The notes below the pieces were generated by a model. It searched no databases and had not been told where the DNA came from. It saw only the letters and a program-made list of their open reading frames with translations. The position numbers and the translations under genes are program-made. This document shows, one piece after another, positions 1 to 6,954 of a stretch of DNA of 9,096 nucleotides. The first letter of the stretch is position 1, and every line of letters starts with the position of its first letter. The DNA comes from Balneolales bacterium (GTDB lineage Bacteria; Bacteroidota; Rhodothermia; Balneolales; Natronogracilivirgulaceae), in the NCBI GenBank assembly GCA_007131625.1, contig SLQC01000031.1, positions 1 through 9,096 of the forward strand, given 5' to 3'.

Positions 1-312
1 CCACACCAGGGTTTGCAAATTGCGGAATACGGAGCACCGCTTTGGCGTGCTGTAGCCCTTAGTGGTGGCCTGATCGGCCCGGATATTGATGAATCGAACT
101 ATACAGGTTCGATGAAGCATACTCCGGCATTTCTGGGATGCTGTGATGTGGATCCACATATTCCCTAAGAACGCGTAGATGAAACTGAGAAGGTTCTTAG
201 CAAACTGAACGCTGATGTCACTAAGCGGATTTATAAAGGCATGGGGCATACGATTAATGAAGATGAAATTAAATCCATACGCGGGATGATGACAAAAGTG
301 TTGGAGAGTTAA
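1..312 (+). pseudogene. Phospholipase/carboxylesterase (alpha/beta hydrolase) C-terminal part, broken by a stop codon
   Basis: Frame 1 reads as the C-terminal part of a small serine esterase of the phospholipase/carboxylesterase (Abhydrolase_2) family, cut by the left window edge. Recognisable pieces are VALSGGLIGP, then GCCDVDPHIP, which carries the likely catalytic Asp, and later YKGMGHTINEDEI with the likely catalytic His, ending at TAA 310-312. A TAA at 166-168 lies in frame right after DPHIP, where family members usually have Lys, so one AAA-to-TAA change explains it. The frame stays open and family-like on both sides, which argues for a recent nonsense mutation. The first codons read PHQG where the nucleophile motif SQG would be expected, and the segment before VALSGG looks a few residues short, so there may be a second lesion; this alignment is tentative. 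A sequencing error at 166 is the main alternative. Confidence 0.8.
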
Positions 313-362
313 TGAACCAATCAATAGTCCAGATCATAATTAATTTTCAAAATCACAACGTA

Positions 363-374
363 ATGTAATTACAT
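363..374. promoter_or_regulatory. 12-bp perfect palindrome upstream of the cupin gene
   Basis: ATGTAATTACAT is its own reverse complement and ends 10 bases before the ATG at 385. It could be an operator for a dimeric regulator, but a short AT-rich palindrome can arise by chance. No Shine-Dalgarno sequence is visible before this ATG, as is common in Bacteroidota. The rest of 313-384 shows nothing else. Confidence 0.25.
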
Positions 375-384
375 CAATTCAGCC

Positions 385-735
385 ATGAGAATCACTCGTC
401 TTTATACCGGGTCTGACAACGAATCCCATTTTGAAGAGATCGAGATAGATCTTGACGATGCCGGTGAAATCGGTCAACTTTCCAAACAGATCAAGGCAAC
501 CGGCATCATTTTTCGCCGAACGGGTCCTGACTACGATTACGACTGGCATAATGCTCCGCGGCGCCAATATATCATTATGCTGGATGGTGCTGTGGATGTG
601 GAAACCGGGGATGGAACGGCGCGGCGCTTTTCAACCGGTGATATATTGCTCGCAGAAGACACTACGGGTCGCGGACATAAAAGCAAAGCTGTGAATAATG
701 AGCCACGTACATCCGTTTTTGTGACACTGGACTAA
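385..735 (+). CDS. Small single-domain cupin protein
   Basis: This 116-residue protein is a single RmlC-like cupin barrel without signal peptide or membrane segment, so it should be cytoplasmic. The first cupin motif is around residues 53-68 (DWHNAPRRQYIIMLDG), where His55 fits a metal ligand and Gln61 sits where Glu is usual. The second motif is around 85-98 (GDILLAEDTTGRGH), with His98 as the matching ligand. The metal site is thus only partly canonical. Stand-alone cupins of this size are usually annotated without a known substrate, and I cannot assign one here. The ATG at 385 is preceded by AT-rich sequence with no Shine-Dalgarno motif. Its left neighbour is a dead esterase and its right neighbour is transposase debris, so it appears to be a single-gene unit. 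The existence and fold are well supported; the reaction is not. Confidence 0.85.
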   Translation: MRITRLYTGSDNESHFEEIEIDLDDAGEIGQLSKQIKATGIIFRRTGPDYDYDWHNAPRRQYIIMLDGAVDVETGDGTARRFSTGDILLAEDTTGRGHKSKAVNNEPRTSVFVTLD

Positions 736-787
736 AAATGCCATGTGCATTAGTAACAAAAAAGCGTTTAGTGGTTGAACGTAAATT

Positions 788-820
788 GAATGAATAGGCC
801 CCTTCAAAAGGGGGGCATTC
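788..820. repeat. Imperfect hairpin downstream of the cupin gene
   Basis: GAATG (788-792) pairs with CATTC (816-820), and inside it CCCCTT (799-804) pairs with AAGGGG (808-813) around a three-base loop, with unpaired bases between. It lies about 50 bases past the cupin stop. On the plus strand it is followed by an A tract, not a T tract, so it is not a canonical intrinsic terminator for the cupin gene. A smaller repeat, AATGC/GCATT at 737-751, lies directly after the cupin stop. Confidence 0.35.
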
Positions 821-1061
821 CAAAAAAAATTCTCAACCTCCCAACAAGCTTTAAAAAGTTCACCGATGGTGCTTGCTGTCCATGAAAATTGGTAATCAGT
901 TCAATGGTTTGTTGGTTCTGATCGTCTCAAATAACCAGTCTGCGAAGTTTTTCAGGATATTCCTGGTGCGTTTTGTGTACGCTGAGTGTGATGTATTCAT
1001 CTACCAGAATATGTTGGTTCTGGTAGGATAGCGAGGATTTGGCCGGGAAGAGTCTGACCTG
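816..1061 (-). pseudogene. IS4-type (DDE) transposase remnant, C-terminal catalytic part
   Basis: Read on the minus strand from 1061, the translation includes HILVDEYITLSVHKT, then YPEKLRRLVI, a TGA stop at 927-929, then DDQNQQTIELITNF. This matches the region of IS4-family transposases just before the last catalytic residue. The frame then shifts near 870-880 and continues as TIGELFKACWEVENFFW, which corresponds to the conserved block around the third catalytic acid (Tyr-x2-Arg-x3-Glu-x6-Lys). Here the Glu is kept, the Tyr is Phe, the Arg has become Cys and the Lys is not visible. With one stop, one frameshift, lost signature residues and no N-terminal half, it cannot be active. No terminal inverted repeats or target duplication were found. 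It lies between the cupin and lyase genes and is the only mobile-element trace in the window. Confidence 0.75.
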
Positions 1062-1068
1062 CGGTTCT

Positions 1069-1113
1069 TGAAAGCCCTTGTATTGCAATTAACAGGCAAT
1101 GCAGGGGCTTTCA
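1069..1113. repeat. Long near-perfect hairpin (18-bp arms, 9-base loop)
   Basis: Arm 1069-1086 and arm 1096-1113 are complementary at 16 of 18 positions, and the two exceptions (1078 with 1104, 1081 with 1101) are G-U pairs if the plus strand is transcribed. The loop is 1087-1095. It sits just beyond the upstream end of the transposase remnant and about 115 bases before the lyase start. No T run follows on either strand, so a simple intrinsic terminator is unlikely. It could be the relic of an element end, a REP-like repeat, or part of a leader RNA. Confidence 0.6.
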
Positions 1114-1174
1114 TTAGCTTGTCTGAAATTATTAATCATGTATATTGTTGTTTATATTGAAAACTTGTGAAAGG

Positions 1175-1194
1175 CTTTGATATCACAATCAAAG
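1175..1194. promoter_or_regulatory. Inverted repeat upstream of the polysaccharide lyase
   Basis: CTTTGAT (1175-1181) and ATCAAAG (1188-1194) are exact inverted repeats around a 6-base centre. The site ends 22 bases before the Shine-Dalgarno sequence. A weak TTGAAA-like hexamer at 1157-1162 lies upstream, so the repeat could overlap the promoter or lie in the 5' leader. An operator for a carbohydrate-responsive regulator is possible but unproven. Confidence 0.35.
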
Positions 1195-1216
1195 TATTTA
1201 AGAAAACTGATTATAT

Positions 1217-1222
1217 AGGAGG
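1217..1222 (+). promoter_or_regulatory. Shine-Dalgarno site that sets the lyase start
   Basis: AGGAGG lies 6 bases before ATG 1229. A GTG at 1223 in the same frame directly abuts this site with no spacing, so ATG 1229 is the better start. Confidence 0.75.
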
Positions 1223-1228
1223 GTGGTT

Positions 1229-3319
1229 ATGAGGTGGAAGTTCCGACATTTTCGAGTAGTTTCAGTGCGTGAGAATCGCTGGATTAGCCTTATGCCGGCA
1301 TCCGGAATGATATTGGCTTTATGGGTGGCGGTTTCGACGCTATGTATGGCTGACGCATCCCTGGCCGCAGCAGCAGGGGGCAATAAAGATTTGCCTGCGT
1401 TTCCGGGAGCTGAAGGGGCGGCAAAGTATACACCTGGTGGACGAGGTGGAGATGTGTATCATGTTGTCAATACGAATGCAAATGGAGAGGGAAGCCTGGC
1501 TTATGGTATTGAAACGGCTAATGGACCACGCACCATTGTATTTGATATCGGCGGTACCATTTTTTTCGAAGAGGAATTGAATATCCTGGAGAAGCGGAGA
1601 TTGACGATTGCGGGTCAGACGGCACCCGGCGATGGTGTGACACTTCGTTTCGACGGGGGAGGCATGCAGATAACCGATAGCGAAGACATCATAGTAACCC
1701 ATTTGCGTTTAGCCAACGGATCGGTTGATAGCCGGTTTGACCTACTTCGCACAAACGGATCGAAAGATGTCATGCTCAGTCATCTGAGCTTTCGCTGGGG
1801 TACACGCAGCAACTTCGTGAGTCGCCCTCACGGACCCGTTACCGCCCAATACCTGATCAATGCGGAACCGACGGATCGTCAACTGGGAGGATGGTGGGGT
1901 CAAATGCGCCAGCATGAAGGTCTCTTCAACTATACCATCCGAAAAAACCTGGGTATCCATCAAAGCGGCCGCTTCAATATGTTCCAGGGCGGCAGGTTCG
2001 AGTTTATCAACAACGTTACGTTTAACGCAGATCTCCGCTGGCACAACACGTTCTATATTTTTTCACGACCGGAACACGGAAGTCGTGAAGCCAGTCTCGG
2101 AGCACAACTTGCTGATGTCAACGCCATTGGCAATGTACTTATTGACGGGTACAATCCTCCTGCAACCTCTTTTGGATTCGGCAAATCTTCCCGGGTATAT
2201 TTGGATGGAAATGTACGTGACTGGAATCCGGATGCACTGTTCTCCCCGGAGAATGCGGATGACGACATCTATGAGGGGGTTCCCGAATATATGGTGGGAC
2301 ACGAACTATTGATCGAGTTGCCGGCCGACGAGTTTGCCAGAGTGGATATGCCTCTGGATTTGAGGCTGACGGACACGCAGAGAACCAGGCCGCTGAGTTA
2401 TAGAAGAGCCTATATTGATGTGTTAAGCCGGTCGGGAGCCTCGGTAACGCGTGACAAGCATGATCACCGTTATGTCCGGGACGTGATGAACAAGACGATC
2501 CGGGAACTGCCAAAATGGGTGACGGATGTTATCGGTGAGACTTTCCCGGAGCTCGATCCTGGACAGCCGGTTCAAAGCACGGCAAGGGACGGAATTGCGG
2601 ATATCTGGAAGACAGAACGTGGTCTGGATCCCGAAATCGCCTATCATCAGACATATACGAATGAAGGGTACACATACCTTGAGAAATACCTTCATTGGCT
2701 GATGCGCAAAAGCTTCCCACCCGATGACCTTGATACCAGGGAAATTGTTGTGTCGTCGACATACCAACAGGGTGGATATGCGAGTGTAAGTTCCACCGGG
2801 CAAAAAGTGAATGATGAACCGTCCGCTTACAGCTCGTTCACCGTTGCTAAAAATAACGGATCCATGCAGTTTGGCCTGCTCAGATTCGATATCTCGAAAA
2901 TCGAACCCGGAATGATAAACGATGCCACGCTAATTCTGGATATATCGGATGATTTCGGTTTTGGACAAATACGTGTGTATGGCCTGGATCACGATCGATC
3001 TGGCCAGCTTTGGCCTGACGGACACATTTCAGCCGATGCTGCGCCTGCTCTTGAAAATGTTAACCATTCGATTGAGATGATTCGTGATGATGTTATTCTT
3101 CTCGGTGATCTGCAATTAGTGAATGGTAAAGCGAGCTTGACTTGTCCCAATCTGGCGGTTTTTCTGAATCTGGCAATGTATTACAGCGATAATCCCGAGA
3201 GCGATCTGGTAACACTTGTTTTCATGCCCGTTGAGGAAGGGAAGACGGTTTTTTTTACGGATGCCTATGCAGAAACCGGAATGGCACCCCGCCTGATTTT
3301 AAAGGCCATGCCGCGGTGA
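1229..3319 (+). CDS. Secreted polysaccharide lyase, PL1/pectate-lyase-like, with C-terminal CBM96/DNRLRE-like domain
   Basis: This 696-residue protein starts with a long basic N-region and a hydrophobic stretch (about 20-41), with likely signal cleavage near residue 46 (SLA/A). The catalytic beta-helix begins at about 55 with AFPGAEG, followed by TPGGRGGDVYHV, GPRTIVFDIGGTI and TIAGQTAPGDGVTLR, all typical of Bacteroidota PL1-type pectate lyases. A GASVTRD block (403-409) and a DGIADIWKTERGLDP segment (454-468) match the end of that architecture. Residues about 500-696 (LLRFDISKI, ATLILDI, QIRVYGLD, APRLILKA) resemble CBM96/DNRLRE domains found on lyases. The segment normally reading IIDHCS.SWSTDE is MLSHLSFRWGTRSN (182-195), so the usual acidic calcium ligands appear missing, and the Arg-rich catalytic block is HQSGRFNMF (244-252). 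The substrate may therefore not be pectate, or activity may be altered. It is exported, single-gene, and preceded by a strong Shine-Dalgarno and an inverted repeat. Confidence 0.85.
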   Translation: MRWKFRHFRVVSVRENRWISLMPASGMILALWVAVSTLCMADASLAAAAGGNKDLPAFPGAEGAAKYTPGGRGGDVYHVVNTNANGEGSLAYGIETANGPRTIVFDIGGTIFFEEELNILEKRRLTIAGQTAPGDGVTLRFDGGGMQITDSEDIIVTHLRLANGSVDSRFDLLRTNGSKDVMLSHLSFRWGTRSNFVSRPHGPVTAQYLINAEPTDRQLGGWWGQMRQHEGLFNYTIRKNLGIHQSGRFNMFQGGRFEFINNVTFNADLRWHNTFYIFSRPEHGSREASLGAQLADVNAIGNVLIDGYNPPATSFGFGKSSRVYLDGNVRDWNPDALFSPENADDDIYEGVPEYMVGHELLIELPADEFARVDMPLDLRLTDTQRTRPLSYRRAYIDVLSRSGASVTRDKHDHRYVRDVMNKTIRELPKWVTDVIGETFPELDPGQPVQSTARDGIADIWKTERGLDPEIAYHQTYTNEGYTYLEKYLHWLMRKSFPPDDLDTREIVVSSTYQQGGYASVSSTGQKVNDEPSAYSSFTVAKNNGSMQFGLLRFDISKIEPGMINDATLILDISDDFGFGQIRVYGLDHDRSGQLWPDGHISADAAPALENVNHSIEMIRDDVILLGDLQLVNGKASLTCPNLAVFLNLAMYYSDNPESDLVTLVFMPVEEGKTVFFTDAYAETGMAPRLILKAMPR

Positions 3320-3359
3320 CCGATTTCGCGTTAACCCTTACATTATTCCTGATTAACAA

Positions 3360-3533
3360 ATGAACTTCTTACAACAAAATATTTCTCACAAGAATGTATT
3401 CAACAATATCATGACGATGCCTCGCTTCATGCTGCTGATCATTGTATTGATGATCCATCTATCAGTACTCATGCGACGTACCCGATCCATCCGCTGGTCG
3501 ACGGTTCCTGGCGGCGATTTACTTCCCCTGTGA
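3360..3533 (+). pseudogene. Possible N-terminal membrane-anchor remnant of the alpha/beta hydrolase
   Basis: An ATG at 3360 opens a 57-codon frame ending at TGA 3531-3533. It has a hydrophobic stretch around residues 22-38 (FMLLIIVLMIHLSVLM) followed by basic residues. Some alpha/beta hydrolases of the proline-iminopeptidase type have an N-terminal membrane segment, and a clear C-terminal piece of such a hydrolase follows at 3635, so this could be its N-terminal end after a large internal deletion. It could equally be an unrelated small membrane peptide or chance. No good ribosome site precedes it. Confidence 0.3.
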
Positions 3534-3537
3534 AGAG

Positions 3538-3890
3538 GTGGTCTTTGTTTCGCCATCCGTCACCTGGTCGGTGATGCAGAATCTGGACATGCAGGTCCTG
3601 GCCCAGTTTTTCACGGGCAGCGACAACTCGGCTTTTGAGAATGCGGGAAAAGATTTATGCCCACCATATCGACATCCTATCGCGGACTCCGGCCCTGGAG
3701 GTTCCGGTGTTCTTTCTGATCGGTAAAAACGACTACAACGCTCAGTATGAGCTGGTCAAGGAGTATTATGAGACCTTGGAAGCACTTCGCAAAATATCCT
3801 CATTTGCAATGTTTCGCAAGGCTGGATAACCCAGGGCCGTAATCCAGCCAATCCCGTCATATTCTCTGAGATGGTCAATCTGGTTTTGGG
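3538..3890 (+). pseudogene. Alpha/beta hydrolase (proline-iminopeptidase-like) C-terminal remnant
   Basis: The clear part is the frame beginning at 3635: KIYAHHIDILSRTP, then ALEVPVFFLIGKNDYN, then YELVKEYYETLEALRK. This is the late core of the alpha/beta hydrolase fold, with the strand PVFFLIG and the likely catalytic Asp in GKNDYN. The usual next block ending in a GH.P motif with the catalytic His is not intact: the frame ends at TAA 3827-3829, and NPVIFSEMVNLVLG appears in another frame further on. Upstream, a frame from 3538 (VFVSPSVTWSVMQNLDMQ, FTGSDNSAFENA) leads into the 3635 frame through a shift near 3640. Nucleophile and oxyanion-hole segments are absent, so this is a broken gene. 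Family assignment rests mainly on the 3640-3800 block. Confidence 0.65.
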
Positions 3891-3909
3891 CAAGCATTGC
3901 AATTTTTTT
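3890..3909 (+). terminator. Weak terminator-like hairpin and T run
   Basis: GCAA and TTGC form a 4-bp stem with a 3-base loop (3890-3900), followed by AA and a run of seven T. It lies at the end of the hydrolase remnant and before the convergent LamG gene. The stem is too short for a firm call. Confidence 0.25.
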
Positions 3910-3969
3910 ATGAAAAAATGGAATGTGATGTAAACCTTATACCCTATTTAAAGTTTGGCTCATATGATA

Positions 3970-6837
3970 CTATTTGAGCAACATCATCTTGCTTGTTAAT
4001 AAGGTGTTCCGGGTCTGCATCCGGTACAGGTAGAGCCCGCTCGGTTGATTTTGAGCATCGAAGTTTACCATATGCCACCCGGCTGGCTGTGTGACTCCAT
4101 TCACCAGTACAGCAACTCTTCGCCCAAGTGCATCGTAGACTGTTATAGTAACATCTGTAGCTTCTGGTAGCCCGTAACGAATGGTAGTAACGGGGTTAAA
4201 CGGATTGGGGTAATTACCGGCCAGTATGTATTCCGAGGGAATATCAATGGATTCTTCTTCAACCGGGACAGGGATACCTGATGTAGCAAAAGTGGCATCA
4301 CCCAACAGTGTGGCGGTCTTGGGATATCGGTCGGATGCATACGCCACATTGCCACTCATCTCATCAAACCGGAAATAAGCCACGAGATTTTCTTCGTTAC
4401 CCATTAAAATATCCCGGTATCTATCCCGGATCTCGAACATGCTTTTACCTGTATTCCAGATCCGTATTTCGTCTATGAGACCGACATAGAAGTTTTCGTT
4501 TCCGGCGGCATTGGCTCCGATTATCAGGTCCCCATCATTGGCTCTCGTATTTCCGGAAGTTATGCGTGTTCCGGCAACTTCGCCATTTACATAGATGGTA
4601 ATGTTTCCGTTGTCATATACTCCGGCCAAATGAAGCCATTCCCCAGGAGGAACAGGATCTGATGCTGTCGCCGAATATGAACTACTAAAGATATAAAACC
4701 GCGGTGTTCGTTGATTTCCGCTTCCTGTCAGTTCCAGTCTGTAATCAACCCGCGAACCGCTTGATTTGTTAAGTATAATGGCATTGTCGTCGCTGGATGC
4801 ATCGTAATTGATCCAGGCTTCAACCGTTAGTGACTGGCTTCCCATATCGAGTGTCGGTCTGTCCGTTACTCGTGAGTATCCAAGACCACCAAGTGAAAGG
4901 GCATTGCCTTCCGGCTGTTCTGCCATTGTTATTGCAGCCATATAGGAAAAGTCACTCTCCTGACCTCCGACAACGGAAGTTGCCTCATAGAAATAGCTGT
5001 TCGGTATCGTCACATCTGCGTCTGTATAGGAAGTTTGATCCGGGGTAAAAGTTTTGACTTCCTGGCGGTCATCGCTGGTCGCTGAGGTTGAGCGATACAG
5101 TACGAAAGCCTCTGCCTCTTCGTCAAACCTTTCAGCCCACTGAATTGCGGATTGCCGATTTTGTAATTTACCGTAAATTTTCGGGGGCACAGGAAAGACG
5201 CCGTATGGAACGAGTTCTGTGTTACCTACAACCTCAAGAGAACCAGGTAGTGACGATTGCCGGATGGTCTGTGCGTCCACATCATCAAACCTGAAATAAG
5301 CTCGAAGACCAACTTCGTTTCCGGTCAACCGGGACATCATTTGACTTTTTATGTCACTCTGGGTAAAAGTGCGTTCCCATATCCGGATTTCATCTATCTG
5401 ACCGCTAAAGAACTGACTGCTGCCGGTACTGTTGGCTCCGATTACAAGTTGACCATCATTGATTCGGCTGTCACCTGTCATGCTGCGCATTCCACTTAAT
5501 ACTCCATTTATATATACAGACATGGTGGTCCCGTCGTACATTCCCAGTATATGTGTCCACTCGCCGAAGGGGATTCCATGGGATGAAACGGCCGAGTAAG
5601 ACGTGCTGAATATGTAGAATTTCAGGGCTGTTTCTTCTCCACTACCATCCAACGCCAGTTCATAGTCAATTAAATTGCCATCCCTTTTGGATATAATGAT
5701 TGCATTGTCGTCACTCTGCCCGTCATGTTTGATCCAGGCCTCAATGGTGAACGGGGCTTGCCCCAGGTTGAGGGAAGGTCTGTCGGAAGCTCTTGCGTAC
5801 GAAGATCCGTCCAATGAAAGACTTCCACCGCCACCAGTTGCATATGGAGTGACTGTCACCGGAAACGAGTAGTCGCTCTCGTCACTCTCCTGGTTGACTG
5901 AAGTGACATGATAAAAGTATGTGGTCCCGTTGGTAAGTCCATCGTCTGAATATTCAAAAATCCCCGGTCCGACGGATGTAACTTCCTGTATGTCGGTAAA
6001 ATTAGCATCCGTTGATCGAAAAATAGAATAGGTAGATGTGGCCCCGGTGCCTTCCCGGTCATTCCAGCGAAGCAAAGCATTGCCATTTCCCGGTAATCCA
6101 AATACATCGGGGGGGACAGGAAATATACCCTTATCGGTTATTTTAGCATTCGAATGCAGAGTCAGGTGATTGTCTCCTGCAAGGTCGTTTGAATTTCCGG
6201 AAAAAGTATAATATGCTGATAATGCCGGTTCGGTGCCGGAAAGCTTGCTGTGCATGGCGTTCTTTATCTCATTTTCGGACCGTGCCTGACTCCAGAGACG
6301 GATTTCATCAATTTCGCCACTGAAAAATTGATTATTCATCATATGACCTGATCCAATTATCAGATTGCCGGAATTGGCACGTGTATTGCCGGAAGTTGCT
6401 CTTGAACCTTCCAGGCTTCCATTAATATATATGGATAAAGTGGTGCCATCATAAGTACCTGCTACATGAGTCCAGCGGCCGGCAGGAATTCCGATCGCTG
6501 ATGTGGCATGATAAGAGGGACTGAATATCATAAAACGGGCGGCAACTTCTTCGCCTAATCCGATAAGTGAGAGTTGATAGTCGACCGTATTGCCAGTGCG
6601 TTTGGTGATTATTACAGCATCCTCATTGGAGTTTCCATCGTGTTTGATCCACGCTTCAATTGCCAATGAGCTTGAACCCATATCCAGAGCCGGATCATCA
6701 GCAGCATCGGTAAAACTTTGTCCATCCAGTTTCAGGCTGCCACGTTGTGAGATCACATCAGAGTTCAAGCCGGATAACAGAATACATGATACGGCTAAAA
6801 AGACTGATCTCGTCAGTATGATAGTAGCATTTTTCAT
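3970..6837 (-). CDS. Secreted three-module LamG/ConA-like protein with type IX-like sorting domain
   Basis: This 955-residue protein begins with a signal peptide (MKN...LTRSVFLAVSCILLS, cleavage probably near 30). It has three LamG (LamG_3, concanavalin A-like) modules at about 34-235, 339-545 and 646-855. Each repeats the pattern (S/T)(L/F)(A/T)(I/V)EAWI, SY.A, GEW.H or GRWTH, Y(I/V)NG, IDEIR(L/I)W and AY(Y/F).F. Modules 1 and 2 are each followed by a fibronectin-III-like domain (about 240-332 and 549-640) with SIFRST or VLYRST and YFY.(V/A)TSV. Residues about 870-955 are a sorting domain (ILAGNYPNPFNP, VYDALGRRV, GLYLYR, SKMMLLK), so it should cross the outer membrane by a type IX-like route. 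No catalytic domain is visible, so glycan or matrix binding, or adhesion, is the likely role. The ATG at 6837 has no Shine-Dalgarno, only A/T-rich sequence upstream. It reads convergently with the hydrolase remnant. Confidence 0.9.
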   Translation of the reverse strand: MKNATIILTRSVFLAVSCILLSGLNSDVISQRGSLKLDGQSFTDAADDPALDMGSSSLAIEAWIKHDGNSNEDAVIITKRTGNTVDYQLSLIGLGEEVAARFMIFSPSYHATSAIGIPAGRWTHVAGTYDGTTLSIYINGSLEGSRATSGNTRANSGNLIIGSGHMMNNQFFSGEIDEIRLWSQARSENEIKNAMHSKLSGTEPALSAYYTFSGNSNDLAGDNHLTLHSNAKITDKGIFPVPPDVFGLPGNGNALLRWNDREGTGATSTYSIFRSTDANFTDIQEVTSVGPGIFEYSDDGLTNGTTYFYHVTSVNQESDESDYSFPVTVTPYATGGGGSLSLDGSSYARASDRPSLNLGQAPFTIEAWIKHDGQSDDNAIIISKRDGNLIDYELALDGSGEETALKFYIFSTSYSAVSSHGIPFGEWTHILGMYDGTTMSVYINGVLSGMRSMTGDSRINDGQLVIGANSTGSSQFFSGQIDEIRIWERTFTQSDIKSQMMSRLTGNEVGLRAYFRFDDVDAQTIRQSSLPGSLEVVGNTELVPYGVFPVPPKIYGKLQNRQSAIQWAERFDEEAEAFVLYRSTSATSDDRQEVKTFTPDQTSYTDADVTIPNSYFYEATSVVGGQESDFSYMAAITMAEQPEGNALSLGGLGYSRVTDRPTLDMGSQSLTVEAWINYDASSDDNAIILNKSSGSRVDYRLELTGSGNQRTPRFYIFSSSYSATASDPVPPGEWLHLAGVYDNGNITIYVNGEVAGTRITSGNTRANDGDLIIGANAAGNENFYVGLIDEIRIWNTGKSMFEIRDRYRDILMGNEENLVAYFRFDEMSGNVAYASDRYPKTATLLGDATFATSGIPVPVEEESIDIPSEYILAGNYPNPFNPVTTIRYGLPEATDVTITVYDALGRRVAVLVNGVTQPAGWHMVNFDAQNQPSGLYLYRMQTRNTLLTSKMMLLK
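4273..6738 (-). repeat. Internal triplication of a LamG plus FN3-like unit
   Basis: The three LamG modules are encoded at 6133-6738, 5203-5823 and 4273-4902. The units start about 915 and 921 bases apart, so LamG plus linker forms a repeating unit of about 305 residues. The third lacks the FN3-like linker and leads straight to the sorting domain. Residue patterns such as TSGNTRAN (149-155 region and 761-767 region) are shared between modules 1 and 3, suggesting duplication of whole units. Confidence 0.8.
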
Positions 6838-6865
6838 GTGTTTAAAATTTTTGATTTATAAGGTC

Positions 6866-6882
6866 ACATGGAGTACCCATGT
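6866..6882. promoter_or_regulatory. Inverted repeat upstream of the LamG gene
   Basis: ACATGG (6866-6871) and CCATGT (6877-6882) are exact inverted repeats around 5 bases, starting 29 bases upstream of the LamG ATG. A TATAAA sequence on the minus strand lies between this site and the start, so the repeat would sit near a promoter. An operator is possible; evidence is positional only. Confidence 0.3.
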
Positions 6883-6954
6883 TTTAATCATATGCTTGTT
6901 TGTGAAAGATCTTGCCATGGGTGGTTAATCTGCATTCATTTAACCTCCCGATTT

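Noticed and set aside
738..797. 19-codon frame after the cupin gene
   Set aside because: Too short, with no ribosome site and no similarity.
788..830. Intrinsic terminator after the cupin gene
   Set aside because: The hairpin is followed by A bases on the plus strand, and the A tract belongs to the Phe codons of the transposase remnant on the minus strand.
1223..1228. GTG 1223 as the lyase start
   Set aside because: It touches the Shine-Dalgarno with no spacing; ATG 1229 has ideal spacing.
1340..2803. Several minus-strand and other-frame open frames of 70-150 codons inside the lyase gene
   Set aside because: They lie wholly within a strongly supported coding frame and show no recognisable domain or ribosome site.
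4143..6107. Other-frame open frames inside the LamG gene
   Set aside because: They are shadows of the repeated modules on either strand, with low-complexity translations and no family features.
6781..6837. Lipoprotein signal in the LamG protein (Cys18)
   Set aside because: The residues before Cys18 (LAVS) fit a lipobox poorly and the C-terminal sorting domain fits an ordinary signal peptide better.
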